Positions 47,414-58,664 of a stretch of 64,000 nt of DNA are shown here, piece by piece. Every line of letters begins with the position of its first letter. Within the stretch, counting starts at the first letter, position 1. This DNA comes from Blastomussa wellsi (lineage: Eukaryota > Cnidaria > Anthozoa > Scleractinia > Plerogyridae): assembly GCA_947652115.1 (NCBI GenBank), contig OX393561.1:155907-219906 (forward strand). Reading direction: 5' to 3'. The position numbers were made by a program, and so were the translations under genes. The notes under the pieces were generated by a model. The model ran no database searches. It had not been told where the DNA came from and saw nothing but the letters and a program-made list of their open reading frames with translations.

Positions 47414-47864
47414 TGTGTTACTGATACTCCTTATAACAGTCTGAATTCGTTCCTTTATTCTCAACGATTCACTTGAAGGTATACATAAAACACAGAAGAC
47501 AAAATACAGAGTTAACAAATGCTAACTTAAACTAAGGAAACTGAAATACAAGAAATGAATACGAAAAATACAAATAAAAACGTGACTACTTACAAGATCT
47601 GTACGGCACTCCGGAATAAACAACGACTGAATTAAAATTACAAACTACAACGCTATATAACGGTTAAAGGCTAGAACAATAGACTAACAAGGTTACGTAA
47701 TATACAAAAGGCGATTACATAAAACAACGCTGACAAACTGAATTTACATTTCGACAGCGCAAAAATGCGAAACTAATAATACAAGAACTGAGCTAACGAG
47801 CCGAAACTATTTACTTATTACAAAGACAAAACGGAACGGATTAAAAAATAACTCTCGTAGCAAC
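47414..47864. mobile_element. 451-bp insertion in the LINE copy, candidate solo LTR
   Basis: The second copy (49440-49460) is continuous where this one is interrupted. The insert starts TGTGTTACTG and ends CTCGTAGCAAC, with AAGG on both sides (47410-47413, 47865-47868). No coding region. Solo LTR is the simplest reading, from size, TGT start and a 4-bp duplication. Confidence 0.5.
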
Positions 47865-47868
47865 AAGG

Positions 47869-49009
47869 TGGTTTAGTCACGACTGAGCCCTTTCAGGTAC
47901 TTTTGCTTTTCCCTTCCAGACAGGAAAGTGTGCCAGCTGATAGTTTAGATTGAAGTAATTATGTATTTGTATATGAATTTGTGTAATGTACCCTTAATAC
48001 ATTTTTCCGTTATTCCTGTATTTTCTACACGATGTGATGTACCCCCATCATGCCCCATCTTTGTTTCCACTTCGCTTGTATGCTATGTATTTCGACGCGT
48101 CTACGAAATTCTCCAACACTATTTTTTCTTATTTATGTTGTATTTGCTGTTGCCGGGGCTATCAGGTCCGCGAATTGAAAATCAATGATTTTTTTTCATT
48201 GCGCCGTAAAAATTGATGACATCATGCAAAATGGTATCCTCAGTTTCTTTTGGAACCTTGTAAACTTGACGGATGATCCTCGTAATATTGCAGGAGGTCA
48301 AGTGGTCCTTTTAAAATGTGGGTGGTCTGGTGGCATCCGCTTCACCGGGTGTGGTCTTTGAGGGTTCTAGCTTCTCCACAGGTTCATCACTTGTTGCTTC
48401 CATGGCGACTGCTGATTTATTATCAGGTTCTGTAACAATCATCTTCTTAGTTTGCGGAGGTGACGTGGTATTTCGTCTTTCGATAATGGCGTTTATAAAA
48501 CGCTTCTGGTATTTCTCGGGATCTGCCTTGATTTTCTTGTACCGTTCTCTAGATTAGTTTCGCTTCTTTTCTTTAGGTCTTAACTGCTCCATTTTCAATC
48601 CTAACGGTACCAGAGTTCAAACACTAAATACCGTGTTTGGTTAAGCACATTCTTTATATAACAACGTATAATAATCAAGACGCAAATGCATGCAGAAACG
48701 ATGACGTTTTCCATATCAGAAGATCTGGTAAAATTCTAACCTCTTGTAATAGAAACGAACGTGTTTTCCTGTGCTCTAAGCTGGAACAGACGAATCAGTG
48801 GAAAACCCGAATGCTTAGCTTCTAGTGCTAGCTATAGTCCGCGCAGACTGCTACCGTGTATTTGAATTTGGAAATCTCGAAATCTGGAAACTAGCCTGAG
48901 AGCTGGCTATAAGTCCAGAGGCCTGGCGGCGAATAAGAAACGTGGTTGATTGACATTGAATATTGAACAAGGTTTAAACTTTTAAAAAGTAGCCGTTTCC
49001 TCTGCAAGA
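47869..49009 (+). other. LINE 3' region and unannotated sequence
   Basis: 47869-48120 is the sequence that follows the ORF1 end and is repeated at 49448-49700. 48121-49009 has no recognisable gene. Confidence 0.5.
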
Positions 49010-49204
49010 ACACTACCACAACCACTAACGCAACCAAAACCACCGCCAGCAACACCACCACTACCACCACCACCACCACCACCACTACCACCACCACCGC
49101 CACCACTAACACCACTACTACCACCACCACCGCCACCACTACCACCACCACCACCACCACTACCACCATCACCGCCACCACTACCACCACCACCACCACC
49201 ACCA
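49010..49204. repeat. (CCA)-rich satellite block 1
   Basis: Repeats of CCACCACTACCACCACC and CCACCGCCACCACTA words. It joins the ORF1 duplicate at 49205. Confidence 0.9.
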
Positions 49205-49787
49205 CACATAAAGAATATACAGAAAGGTGCAAAATACGGGGTGGCTGATCATTTCCCTCAAGAAGTCGACGACATTAGAAAAGATCTTCAACCTGCACTA
49301 AAGAAAGCCAGAAAGGATAAAAAAACTGCTTTCTTCAATGTGGAGAAACTATTAATTAACGGCGTCGTTTATCGTGGCCCGGAGACCGAGAAGTTCCCAT
49401 TCTATGGTCGTCTCATGGAGCGTGGTAATTCTACTGCAGTTGTATAAGGTGGTTTAGTCACGACTGAGCCCTTTCAGGTACTTTTGCTTTTCCCTTCCAG
49501 ACAGGAAAGTGTGCCAGCTGATAGTTTAGATTGAAGTAATTATGTATTTGTATATGAATTTGTGTAATGTACCCTTAATACATTTTTCCGTTATTCCTGT
49601 ATTTTCTACACGATGTGATGTACCCCCATCATGCCCCATCTTTGTTTCCACTTCGCTTGTATGCTATGTATTTCGACGCGTCTACGAAATTCTCCAACAC
49701 AAACTGCTTTCTTTAATGTGTAGAAACTATTAATTAACGACGTCGTTTATCGTGGCCCGGAGACCGAGAAGTTCCCATTCTATGGTC
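49205..49787 (+). mobile_element. LINE ORF1 3' end and 3' region, duplicates
   Basis: 49205-49448 matches 47169-47410 (HIKNIQKGAKYG..., ending NSTAVV) and 49448-49700 matches 47866-48120, without the 451-bp insert. A third, shorter copy of the ORF1 end follows directly at about 49703-49787. Confidence 0.8.
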
Positions 49788-51275
49788 ACCGCCACCACTA
49801 CCACCACCACCACCACCACTACCACCACCACCGCCACCACTACCACCACCACTACCACCAACGCCACAACTACCACCACCACTACAACAACCACCACCAC
49901 TACCACCACCACCGCCACCACTACCACCACCCACCACTACCACCACCACCGCCACCACTACCACCACCACCGCCACCACTACCACAACCACCACCACCAC
50001 TACCACCACCACCGCCACCACTACCACCATCACCACCACCACCAACGCCACCACTACCACCACCACTACAACCAACACCACCACAAATACCACCACCACC
50101 GCCACAACTACCACCACCACCACCACCACTACCACCACCACCAACGCCACCACTACCACCGGCCACCACTACAACCACCACCACTACAACCACAACCGCC
50201 ACCACTACCACCACCACCACCACTACTACCACCACAACCGCCACCACTACCACCACCACCACCACCACTACCACCACCAACACACCACCAACGCCACCAC
50301 TACCACCACCACTACAACCACCGAGAGGCGCCACCACTACCACCACCACCACGCCACCACTACCACCACCACTACAACCACCACCACCACCACTGCCACC
50401 ACCACTACCACCACCAACGCCACCACTACCACCACTACCACCACCACTACAACCACCGACAGGCGCCACCACTACCACCACTACCACCACAACTACCACC
50501 ACCAACGCCACCACTACCACCACCACGCCACCACTACCACCACCACTACAACCACCACCACCACCACTACCACCGAGAGACCGAGAAGTTCCCATTCTAT
50601 GGTCACCGCCACCACTACCACCACCACCACGACCACTACCACCACCACCGCCACCACTACCACCACCACCGCCACCACTACCACCACCACCGCCACCACT
50701 ACCACCACCAACGCCACCACTACCACCACTACAACCACCACCACCACCACGCCACCACTACCACCACCACCACCACCACTACTACCACCACCACCGCCAC
50801 CACTACCACCACCACCACCACCACTACCACCACCACCACCACTACCACCACCACCACCACTACAACCACCGAGAGGCGCCACCAATACCACCACCACCAC
50901 CACCACGCCACCACTACAACCACCACCACCACCACTACCACCACCAACGCCACCACCACCACCACCACTACTACCACCACCACCGCCACCACTACCACCA
51001 CCACCACCACCACTACCACCACCAACACCACCACCGCCACCACTACCACCACCAACGCCACCACTACCACCACTACAACCACCACCACCACCACTACCAC
51101 CACCACCGCCACCACTACCAACACCACCATCACTACCACCACCACTACCACCACCACTACAACCACCACCACCACCACTACCACCACCACCGCCACCACT
51201 ACCACCACCACCATCACTACTACCACCACCACCACTACCACCCCCACTACCACAACCACCACCACCACTACATTT
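49788..51275. repeat. (CCA/CCACTA) satellite, about 1.5 kb
   Basis: Irregular array of ACCACCACCACCGCCACCACT-like words with occasional TACAACCACC and CCGAGAGGCGCC variants. At 50576-50606 it contains again the ORF1-derived GACCGAGAAGTTCCCATTCT followed by ATGGTCACCGCCACC, the same junction as at 49762-49795. Long open frames through it (Thr/His/Pro on one strand, Val/Gly on the other) are a by-product of the repeat. Confidence 0.92.
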
Positions 51276-53305
51276 TTCTTGCGGTTAGCTTTCATTTGAT
51301 GTTAGGGTAACTTTATATTAATTTATATTACTGTTCACAGTTTATATTACTGTGACACAGTGGTTAAGTATGCCTCGTCGGCCCGGGTTCGACGCTCAGA
51401 CCGTGCATACTTTTTCGTTCTTTTTCGTCTTAAAAAAAGTTGTAAGACTTAGAATTTTAGTTGAAGAAGAACGGGGGTCACAGAGTCTATGGGGGAATTC
51501 GCTACCCTTTTCTGAAGTGGTCTACAAACAACTTTTTGCGCAATTATCACAATTTTTATTCGTATTGTAACTTTTATAACCAACAATTCTCATTTAATTT
51601 CATTAAGCAACACGCACATTTTATTACCAACAACAACGGCAACTTTATTTGCATGACTCCACATTAGTTATTGCAGTATTGAAAAAGCTTGTTTGGCAAT
51701 GACTGCAGAAAATAGCTATAAGGGGAAAACACGTTTACAATGCGCTACTTACAATTCACTGAAATAATACGTTAGTTTAGAAGGAAACAAAATACAGGAT
51801 ATAAAGGGTAAAAGGGACGTAAAAAACACGAGAGACAGTGTTTCATTAGGATATACAAACACCGAGAAGAGCAACGGAGCATTTTTAACGAACTTCGAGG
51901 TGTTTGGGAAGCCGATGAACCACTATCTCGAGTGCTTGATATATCTTCTCAATCGAATCAAAAACTAAGAAGTAAACGGACAAATAAAATCGTTAAAATC
52001 TTTGCTAATTAAGATCGAGTATCCAAACCTCCTTCACGGATATCATTTTCTCTATTTTAACTCGATGAATTATTAATGAGTTTGAGAAGGCAAACATCAA
52101 AATATACGTAAACAAAGTTAAAAAAAAAATACAAAACATTTTTTACCCAGACGCGGAAATATAGTTTAGCCTGATTTTAAGGCGATTTGTCAGACAATCA
52201 CAAAACTAGGATCGACAGACTCGATCTAAACGTGATCAATTTGTCAGACACAAATCATATTAAACACCAGGATCGACAGACTCAATCTGCAACCACGATC
52301 GATAGACTCGTTCAACAATCTGTAGTACGTTGAAAGCAGTCCATAATTTGTCAGTTTTTGCAACAGCATTTTAAATTCACGAATCTTGTTGTTGACTCCT
52401 AAACATTACCTTTTCGTAATTTCCTATACATTTGATAGCAACTCAACTGCCGTCAACAAGAAAACTGTATTCAGAGAATTACCAATAAAAGTTACAAGTT
52501 CAGTTTGAAATTGTATTTCCCAAAAATTTTCTCCTATAATAAATAAATAACACCTACAAAATCATAGATCTATCAGCCAGCGGGGGCAGTTGTAGTGATA
52601 ACTGTAGCTAGTTAGTATAATTCATAAGATGCGATAATACGTCAAAGTGGTTGTTGAGATTGGATTTTAGATTGTATTTTAGTATAAATCTACTAGCGTT
52701 CTATCACGAATGCCGTTCTCTGATTGGCTAAGCTACCCACTATCTATTCTGTGACAGATAGTGAGTAGCGTAGCAGTGCGGATGTCAACAAAATGGCGGC
52801 CGCTTCTTCACGTTTTCGAAATGTTCGTGAAGAAGATTAAGACAGTTTACTGGTCGAGGCTGTACCAGAAAAGACAAAGGTCGCCGCGACTGGTAGATTT
52901 ATATGCGAGACTTATATGCGCCCTCGTCAACTATCACGCGAGAGAAATCTCGAGCTCATAATCTTGTTGTTAAATAGAAAAGAACAAGTCTTTTATTTGA
53001 GGATAATTTTACCAAACGTTGTTTTGATAGATATGTCATTGCATAGTTTTATCTTTGGTTCAAAATTTTCAAACCAGTTTGCCTTTTCATTTCTTTTTGT
53101 TTCAGATTATGATAATTAATATGGAAGAGCAAGCTTGGATACATACAGCTATATTATCTTGGCTTTATCTTGGTAGATCCATTGTTCCTTTATTTAGATA
53201 AAAGCTTGTAGGATTCGTCAGGTGCCTGAGTAGCTATTGCTACAATAGCAAGCAGCAAAAAAGTTTCGCTACATAACAAAAGACAAAAATGAAAACAGGT
53301 CATAT
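51276..53305. other. Intergenic; possible SINE fragment, no gene recognised
   Basis: 51352-51412 has a tRNA-like look (CACAGTGGTTAAGTATG as A box, CCCGGGTTCGACGC as B box), probably a SINE head. 52185-52320 repeats the word GGATCGACAGACTC with spacing. 52725-52775 has a small inverted pair around ACTATCT. No coding region supported. Confidence 0.4.
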
Positions 53306-53837
53306 AGAGAGACGTTGATAATCCGCCTTCCCAGTGAAATCTCTAGAGAGACGTTGATAATCCGCCTTCCCAGTGAAATCTCTAGAGAGGACGTTGATAA
53401 TTCGCCTTCCCGGTGAAATCTCTAGAGAGGACGTTGATAATTCGCCTTCCCAGTGAAATCTCTAGAGAGACGTTGATAATTCGCCTTCCCAGTGAAATCT
53501 CTAGAGAGGACGTTGATAATCCGCCTTCCCAGTGAAATCTCTAGAGAGGACGTTGATAATTCGCCTTACCAGTGAAGTCTCTAGAGAGAAGTTGATAATC
53601 CGCCTTTCCAGTGAAATCTCTAGAGAGACGTTGATAATCCGCCTTCCCAGTGAAATCTCTAGAGAGGACGTTGATAATTCGCCTTCCCAGTGAAGTCTCT
53701 AGAGAGACGTTGATAATCCGCCTTCCCAGTGAAGTCTCTAGAGAGGACGTTGATAATCCGCCTTCCCAGTGAAGTCTCTAGAGAGACGTTGATAATCCGC
53801 CTTTCCAGTGAAATCTCTAGAGAGACGTTGATAATCC
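53306..53837. repeat. 39-40 bp minisatellite, about 13 units
   Basis: Unit GACGTTGATAATCCGCCTTC + CCAGTGAAATCTCTAGAGA; the first unit starts at 53311, the second at 53350 and the third at 53390. Variants are C/T in ATTCG/ATCCG, an extra G in AGAGAGG, and AAATCT/AAGTCT. The last unit overlaps the end of the GPCR 2 coding region. Confidence 0.93.
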
Positions 53838-54761
53838 TTCCCCGTGGACGTTGGATAAGGATCTTGCTCCTTGCTTTGGTTGTTCTCTCTTTCTGCGGCG
53901 GAACACCAAAGTGCACGCGGCATCCTTGAAATGAGGAATCCGGAACCAGTAGACCAGAACACTACACATGGAATTGAAAAAGTGCAACATTTTGACGGGA
54001 TTTACGAGATGCAGATCTTGGTTGATTGGCGTGAAAAGGTTGACAGCGCTCACGATCATAAATGGAAGCCAAGCGATCAGAGACACGACAGTCACGATAA
54101 ACGCCGTCACAGTGAAGCGGTGGTTACGATGACATTCGGCTTCTTGGTGAAGATCTCGAGACACCTGTTTCACCCTGCACAGTAGAATGGAATACGATAT
54201 GGCGATAACCAGCAACAGCACCGACAGAAAGGGCATCCATACAAAGAAAGCAAGCATCTGCGAGTTGAGAACATTAAATCCCACAATCGTCACAGTGGGG
54301 ATGACGAGCGCGCATACCCACACCACTGTTATCAACTGTGTGGTTATTTTCTTTTTACGGCGTCGGTATTTAAAGGGTACTAGGGTGGCTATCAGTCGCT
54401 CTACAGCGATACAGCCATGATTAGTCACCGAAGCAAACGCCCCGGCGATGTCTAAGCTTGAGTACAGGATATCCAGAGCCATCGTAGAGTTGTTATTCCA
54501 CAGATGAGCCTGGGCGCCAAGAAAGTACACCCACCCAGGTATAGCAACTATGCCCACTAGCAGGTCAGCCACAGCCAGATTCACTAACAGGATCGAGGTT
54601 TGTCTACGGAGGCGGTCGTTTTTGAGGAATACAGTGATTACAACTGCGTTAGTTGTTTGTGCAACTAGAGCTTCTAAACTGAAGATAACGCACCATGTTA
54701 TGGCTTCGCTGGAGGCTATTACAGGTACTTTGTCGTTTGTAGCGTTATCTGGTGTTTCCAT
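53817..54761 (-). CDS. Class A (rhodopsin-like) G protein-coupled receptor 2
   Basis: 314 residues, single exon. Seven hydrophobic segments with TNAVV in TM1 (N38), NLAVADLLVG in TM2 (D66), ERL at 121-123 in place of DRY, W148 in TM4, IAWLP in TM6 (231-233), and a TM7 reading NSMCSVLVY (263-271), where the usual NPxxY has lost its Asn-Pro but kept the Tyr. A basic stretch RRRKKK follows TM4's loop and RRRKRE the TM7 helix. One glycosylation site near the start (N6). The last codons (GEGLSTSL, stop) merge into the minisatellite. Membrane receptor, ligand unknown; it may be a distant relative of GPCR 1. Confidence 0.9.
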   Translation of the reverse strand: METPDNATNDKVPVIASSEAITWCVIFSLEALVAQTTNAVVITVFLKNDRLRRQTSILLVNLAVADLLVGIVAIPGWVYFLGAQAHLWNNNSTMALDILYSSLDIAGAFASVTNHGCIAVERLIATLVPFKYRRRKKKITTQLITVVWVCALVIPTVTIVGFNVLNSQMLAFFVWMPFLSVLLLVIAISYSILLCRVKQVSRDLHQEAECHRNHRFTVTAFIVTVVSLIAWLPFMIVSAVNLFTPINQDLHLVNPVKMLHFFNSMCSVLVYWFRIPHFKDAACTLVFRRRKREQPKQGARSLSNVHGEGLSTSL

Positions 54762-54984
54762 TTTTACTAGAAAAACAAGTAAACCTTTTTAACTTTTTGT
54801 TAAACTTACAAGTTTGTGTAGAGAAACTGTCACATTTAACAAGGAAACCAATAAATATTAAAAATCCCCTGAGGCCCGGTCCAAACGCCCATCTACTCAT
54901 GTGCCAAACCTAACTCAATAAGGTTCGACTTTAGAGCGATACTGGAGCGTATACTGTAAGACGGTGTACCTGTGTCGAATTTAA

Positions 54985-55421
54985 GGTCCCGTCCACAGGT
55001 ATCCGTTTTCGTTTGAAAACGCAACTTATTTTCTCCGTTTTCAAAAAAATTCGCGTCCACACGTAGAGTTTTCATATCGTTTTCACCCGTCCACACGAAA
55101 ACGCAGATACCGCTGACAGTGCATGCGCATGTACCGGTAAAATGAGCCCGCAAGATAGGAAGGGAAGCCACGTGGTACCATTTTCTTTCGCGCGGGTGGG
55201 CTGGGTGCAATACTGATACGTCATCGTTTTCGATAAGTTCCGTTTTCCCCAGTCCACACGTAAAAACGAAAACGGCGTTTTCAAAAACTTCCACTCTGGA
55301 AAGCGTTTTCAAAAAGTTGCGTTTTCGGTGACCGTTTTCATCAGATACGTGTGGACGGAAGCCGTATCCTCAACAAAAATGTTGCGTTTTCAAATTAAAA
55401 CGGATACGTGTGGACGGGGCG
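54985..55421. repeat. Inverted-repeat element (~437 bp) with CGTCCACA ends
   Basis: Ends GGTCCCGTCCACAGGTATCC and GGATACGTGTGGACGGGGC are inverted relatives; many internal repeats of CGTTTTC/GAAAACG. MITE-like, no coding region. Confidence 0.7.
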
Positions 55422-55969
55422 TAATTCGCGGAAACCAGTCGTTTATAGAAAGATTCGATAGAACATAACATGCGTGAAGAATACAAAGATTCTGTCAACA
55501 TTTTGGAAAAAAGGTGTGAGTTATTAAAACGAAGAAACAGAAATAATGAAATTACCGATAAAAACAATTCTCTCGTAAATTTAAAGCTTTGTTTCAAAGA
55601 CGAGCTAAGATGAGCAAGAAAATACCGCTTAATAAAGGTCAAAAATGGGCTGAAAATGCCAGAAAACGGGCTCGGGGACTCGGAATTTTTTCTTTGTTCC
55701 GCGCTCGTGTCATTACTGATCATTTCATTTTTATCATGTATTCACCGAGCTGAAAATGTACCATCTATCATATTTACCACACACACGCACACACACACAC
55801 ACATACACATGTTGCTTCGTCATTGCTGATCCTAGCAGTATCATGTGGACGCGTGTCATGTATGAACCTAGTTTACAAATGGCCTTAGCTCACCAAGAGT
55901 TCTCGTAGCTCAGTCAGTTGGTCAGAGCTCCCGACCGGTAATCTGGGAGGTCAGATTAGTTCACATTTA
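55422..55969. other. Non-coding with CA repeat and a tRNA-like SINE head
   Basis: ACACACACGCACACACACAC run at about 55780-55808. At 55897-55965 GTAGCTCAGTCAGTTGGTCA and GGAGGTCAGATTAGTTC look like degenerate A and B boxes of a tRNA-derived element. No gene. Confidence 0.45.
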
Positions 55970-56400
55970 GTTTCCCCTATGTATTGTGTTTGACAACGGT
56001 TGCACTGTACCATGTATGACGTTCTTAGAGCTGCAGTCAATGTAGTGATTAATAAATCTAGCTTCGCCAGTAGAAATTGGCAAGTAAACAAACCAACACC
56101 GCAGTTCTTTTCGCTGTTTTTTTTTTACCACATTCCTATATATTAAAATTCTAACATGTCACCGACGCTTGGGGGAATAAAACAAAAGATTTGGCATCGA
56201 GGATTAGGGATGAATAAATATGTTCTTTTCTTTTACGGTGTTGGTTAGTTTACTTACTTATTATAACATTTCATTCTACTGGCGAAACTAGATTTGTTAA
56301 TCACTAAATTGACTGCAACTCTATGAACGTCATACATGGTACAGTATAACCGGTGTTACAGACACTAGCGGGAGAAACTAAACGCAAACTCAAAGACCAC
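55970..56400. repeat. Inverted-repeat element, ~430 bp
   Basis: Arms about 55970-56095 and 56235-56395 are inverted copies (e.g. TTGCACTGTACCATGTATGA against TCATACATGGTACAGT, and AATAAATCTAGCTTCGCCAG against CTGGCGAAACTAGATTTGTT). No coding region. Confidence 0.65.
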
Positions 56401-56600
56401 TTCAACTAACATCGCAGACCTGTTGAGAAGCCAGCTAACATCTCTAAACCTAATATCAGAACATTTTCTGGACAACACCCATCTCTCTACTGACAAGTCC
56501 AGTGTAATCGTGACAGTGTACGGAAAGCTAGAGGCATACACAATTGAAAGAGGTCAAACCCTTGAACCTTTCGGTTTAAATAACAAAGATGAAACATGAC
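56370..56600 (+). mobile_element. Penelope-like relic, third family
   Basis: Broken frames give ETKRKLKDHFN, RRPVEKPANISKP, FSGQHPSL, CNRDSVRKAR and KRSNP.TF, the middle and end of a GIY-YIG domain whose start (YxGxT/E) is missing. It overlaps the right arm of the inverted-repeat element. Confidence 0.5.
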
Positions 56601-56811
56601 TTGTTATTGTAGTGTTAGTCTCAATTGTTAAGGTTATTAATAGCACCTTGTTGTAACATTTTTCGAATTTCGTGTTGTAACGTCTCTTTTTATTTTCAAA
56701 CTTCTACCGTTGCTGGTAACTTTAGCTGTGCCACTTTATCTTTTGTTATTTGCCTGTAATATCGTATTTCCACATAACGTTTTGCCTTTAGAGTCAGTCT
56801 ATGTGACAGCC

Positions 56812-56848
56812 TGAAGAAGGAAGGACGTGCCTTCCGAAAACTTGGAAA
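56812..56848 (+). ncRNA. Hammerhead-like ribozyme motif, good stem II
   Basis: CCTGAAGA gives a proper CUGANGA core; GGAAGG-ACGTG-CCTTCC makes a 6-bp stem II; CGAAAA keeps GAAA. The stem III/cleavage side (ACTTG) is unclear. It lies about 200 bp after the third-family Penelope endonuclease, where such a ribozyme is expected. Confidence 0.5.
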
Positions 56849-58190
56849 ACACTTCTTATACTGTTCAATCAGCTTTGCATTTTATCTTCGTTTAGAGAAT
56901 TGTTTGTCCAAATTGTATAAATCCCTGAAACAAAGGATTTATAGAGATAAACACCTCATTTATAATTCATCAGCCCCGTTCTTCCCTGCCTCGTTATGAA
57001 GGTAAATAAAGGTCCAGAAATAAAAAGAAAATGACACAAAATGTATTGACTAATTATTGAATGTTGTATAAAATCTTAATGCAAGAATGACGCAGTGAAT
57101 TCATCTTTATCGATCTTTATTGCTATGCCGTAACGAGACTAGAGTGTTTCGAAGTGGTGCCATAGCTTCTCTCAATCGGCCAGTAACCAACTACAATGTT
57201 TCGGTTGAAGTTGTTTTTTGTTCGAGTTATTTTGCTGAAAATCGCACAAATCGTGCTTGTTATAAAGTTAAGTGAATCGACTAAGTTACAGACTCGATGA
57301 AATCGTTCAGACTAGAAGCGTGAATGATTTTGTCCTTGTATTTGTAAAAGACAAACATCGTTTCCAATAAAAGTCGATAGTAACTGATAAATCGATTGGC
57401 TTTTACGCCTGGTATACAAACAAAAACAACAAAGTTAAAAAGAAATAATATGCTAAAAGCGCCATTTGGGTCAATATGAACAGGGACACGTTTTCTAAAA
57501 AAATAGCAACTGCTGGTTCGTTTCATTTTCAAACATGCTTTAGGAATAGTCTTCTGCGCGTTGCGAGTTTCGACTGTATAAGGGAAGAAAGAAAGTAAGA
57601 GCCGCGGAACAAATCTACTTCGATTCCACTTTCTTTTGGCGAGTCACGAGATTGAATATGGCAGTCTGAACAGACAAGCACAAAAAGTAAGAGAGTTTAC
57701 CTTCAACTAAGAATACACACTGTAACGATTGCCGACAGCTATGTCTGTGTCTTGCCTTTGACAACGAGTAGCGGCCAAATTCGGCCAAAAAGTAAAAATA
57801 CCAATAAGCTTGGTTTCCATCGCGCTGAGAGACCATTTACTAAATAGGAAAAGTTCCTCTCGTAGCACACTTACCTTTTTTGTTTCCAGGAGTTCTTGAT
57901 TCAATTCACTCCTCTTGCGAACACTAATTTCTGATGTATGAGCAAGAGACAAACGTAAAAATAACATGAACCGGCTGCAAATGGTACAGCTGCGATACAA
58001 AGCACAGCTGAACAGGACGGACAATAATTGTTAATAATAACAATTTTATATAAATATAATATTTCCACATGCATAGTTCAACCGTCAAACGATTTGTTTG
58101 TCCACCTTGTGGTTTACATGGCGAACAGAAGGACAACAGTCCACTCTCACATTCCGCAGCCAGGGAATCCTAACTCTCCCTATTATCATA
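56849..58190. other. Intergenic, no gene recognised
   Basis: A/T-rich, several short frames without motifs. Nothing supported. Confidence 0.4.
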
Positions 58191-58664
58191 CAGTGGAACC
58201 CCTTTAATACGGTCACCAACAGGCCGTAAAAATTTGGCCGTGTTAACGGGGTGGCCTAGGGTCAATTTTCATGAGTGGACCTGATATATACATTTGCATT
58301 CCTAATCAAATTAAAATTCAGAACGCAGATACTTCACTCCGTGCATACAATATTAACCAAAGAACAAAAAAGGAAAAAAATCTAAACAAGAACAGATATC
58401 CTTCTCAAAAACAAAGGCCCCGACCTCTTGTCACATTACGTTAAATATTGTTTCTCAAGCACTGTATTTGTTTTGTTTGAACAATTACTAATGCGTAGTT
58501 TGTTTGAGTGACCGTATTAATGGGGTACAATTATATAGGATTATACAGGTTGGGATTTCAGAATGTAGCCGTTGGCCGTATTAAGAATGTGGCCGCATTG
58601 ACGGGATCGTATTATAAGAAAATGTATGGGAGTTCCGCCGGGACAAAACAATTGACCGTATTAT
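58191..58664 (+). repeat. Pogo/Tigger-like element end (partial)
   Basis: Begins CAGTGGAACCCCTTTAATAC, the usual start of Tc1/pogo-type terminal repeats, with several echoes of the word (GACCGTATTAATGGGG, GGCCGTATTAAG, ACCGTATTA) to about 58660. No right end is seen; the SINE follows. Confidence 0.45.

Noticed and set aside
49752..51299. Long plus-strand open frame of 515 residues, Thr/His/Pro-rich, and Val/Gly-rich frames opposite
   Set aside because: Produced by the CCA/CCACTA satellite, which has almost no stop codons in several frames. No non-repetitive protein sequence.
53306..53837. CRISPR-like regular array
   Set aside because: Units are contiguous 39-40 bp copies with no unique spacers, in animal DNA. 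It is a minisatellite.
55897..55965. Functional tRNA gene
   Set aside because: A and B boxes are degenerate and no proper cloverleaf with paired acceptor ends can be formed; more likely a SINE head.
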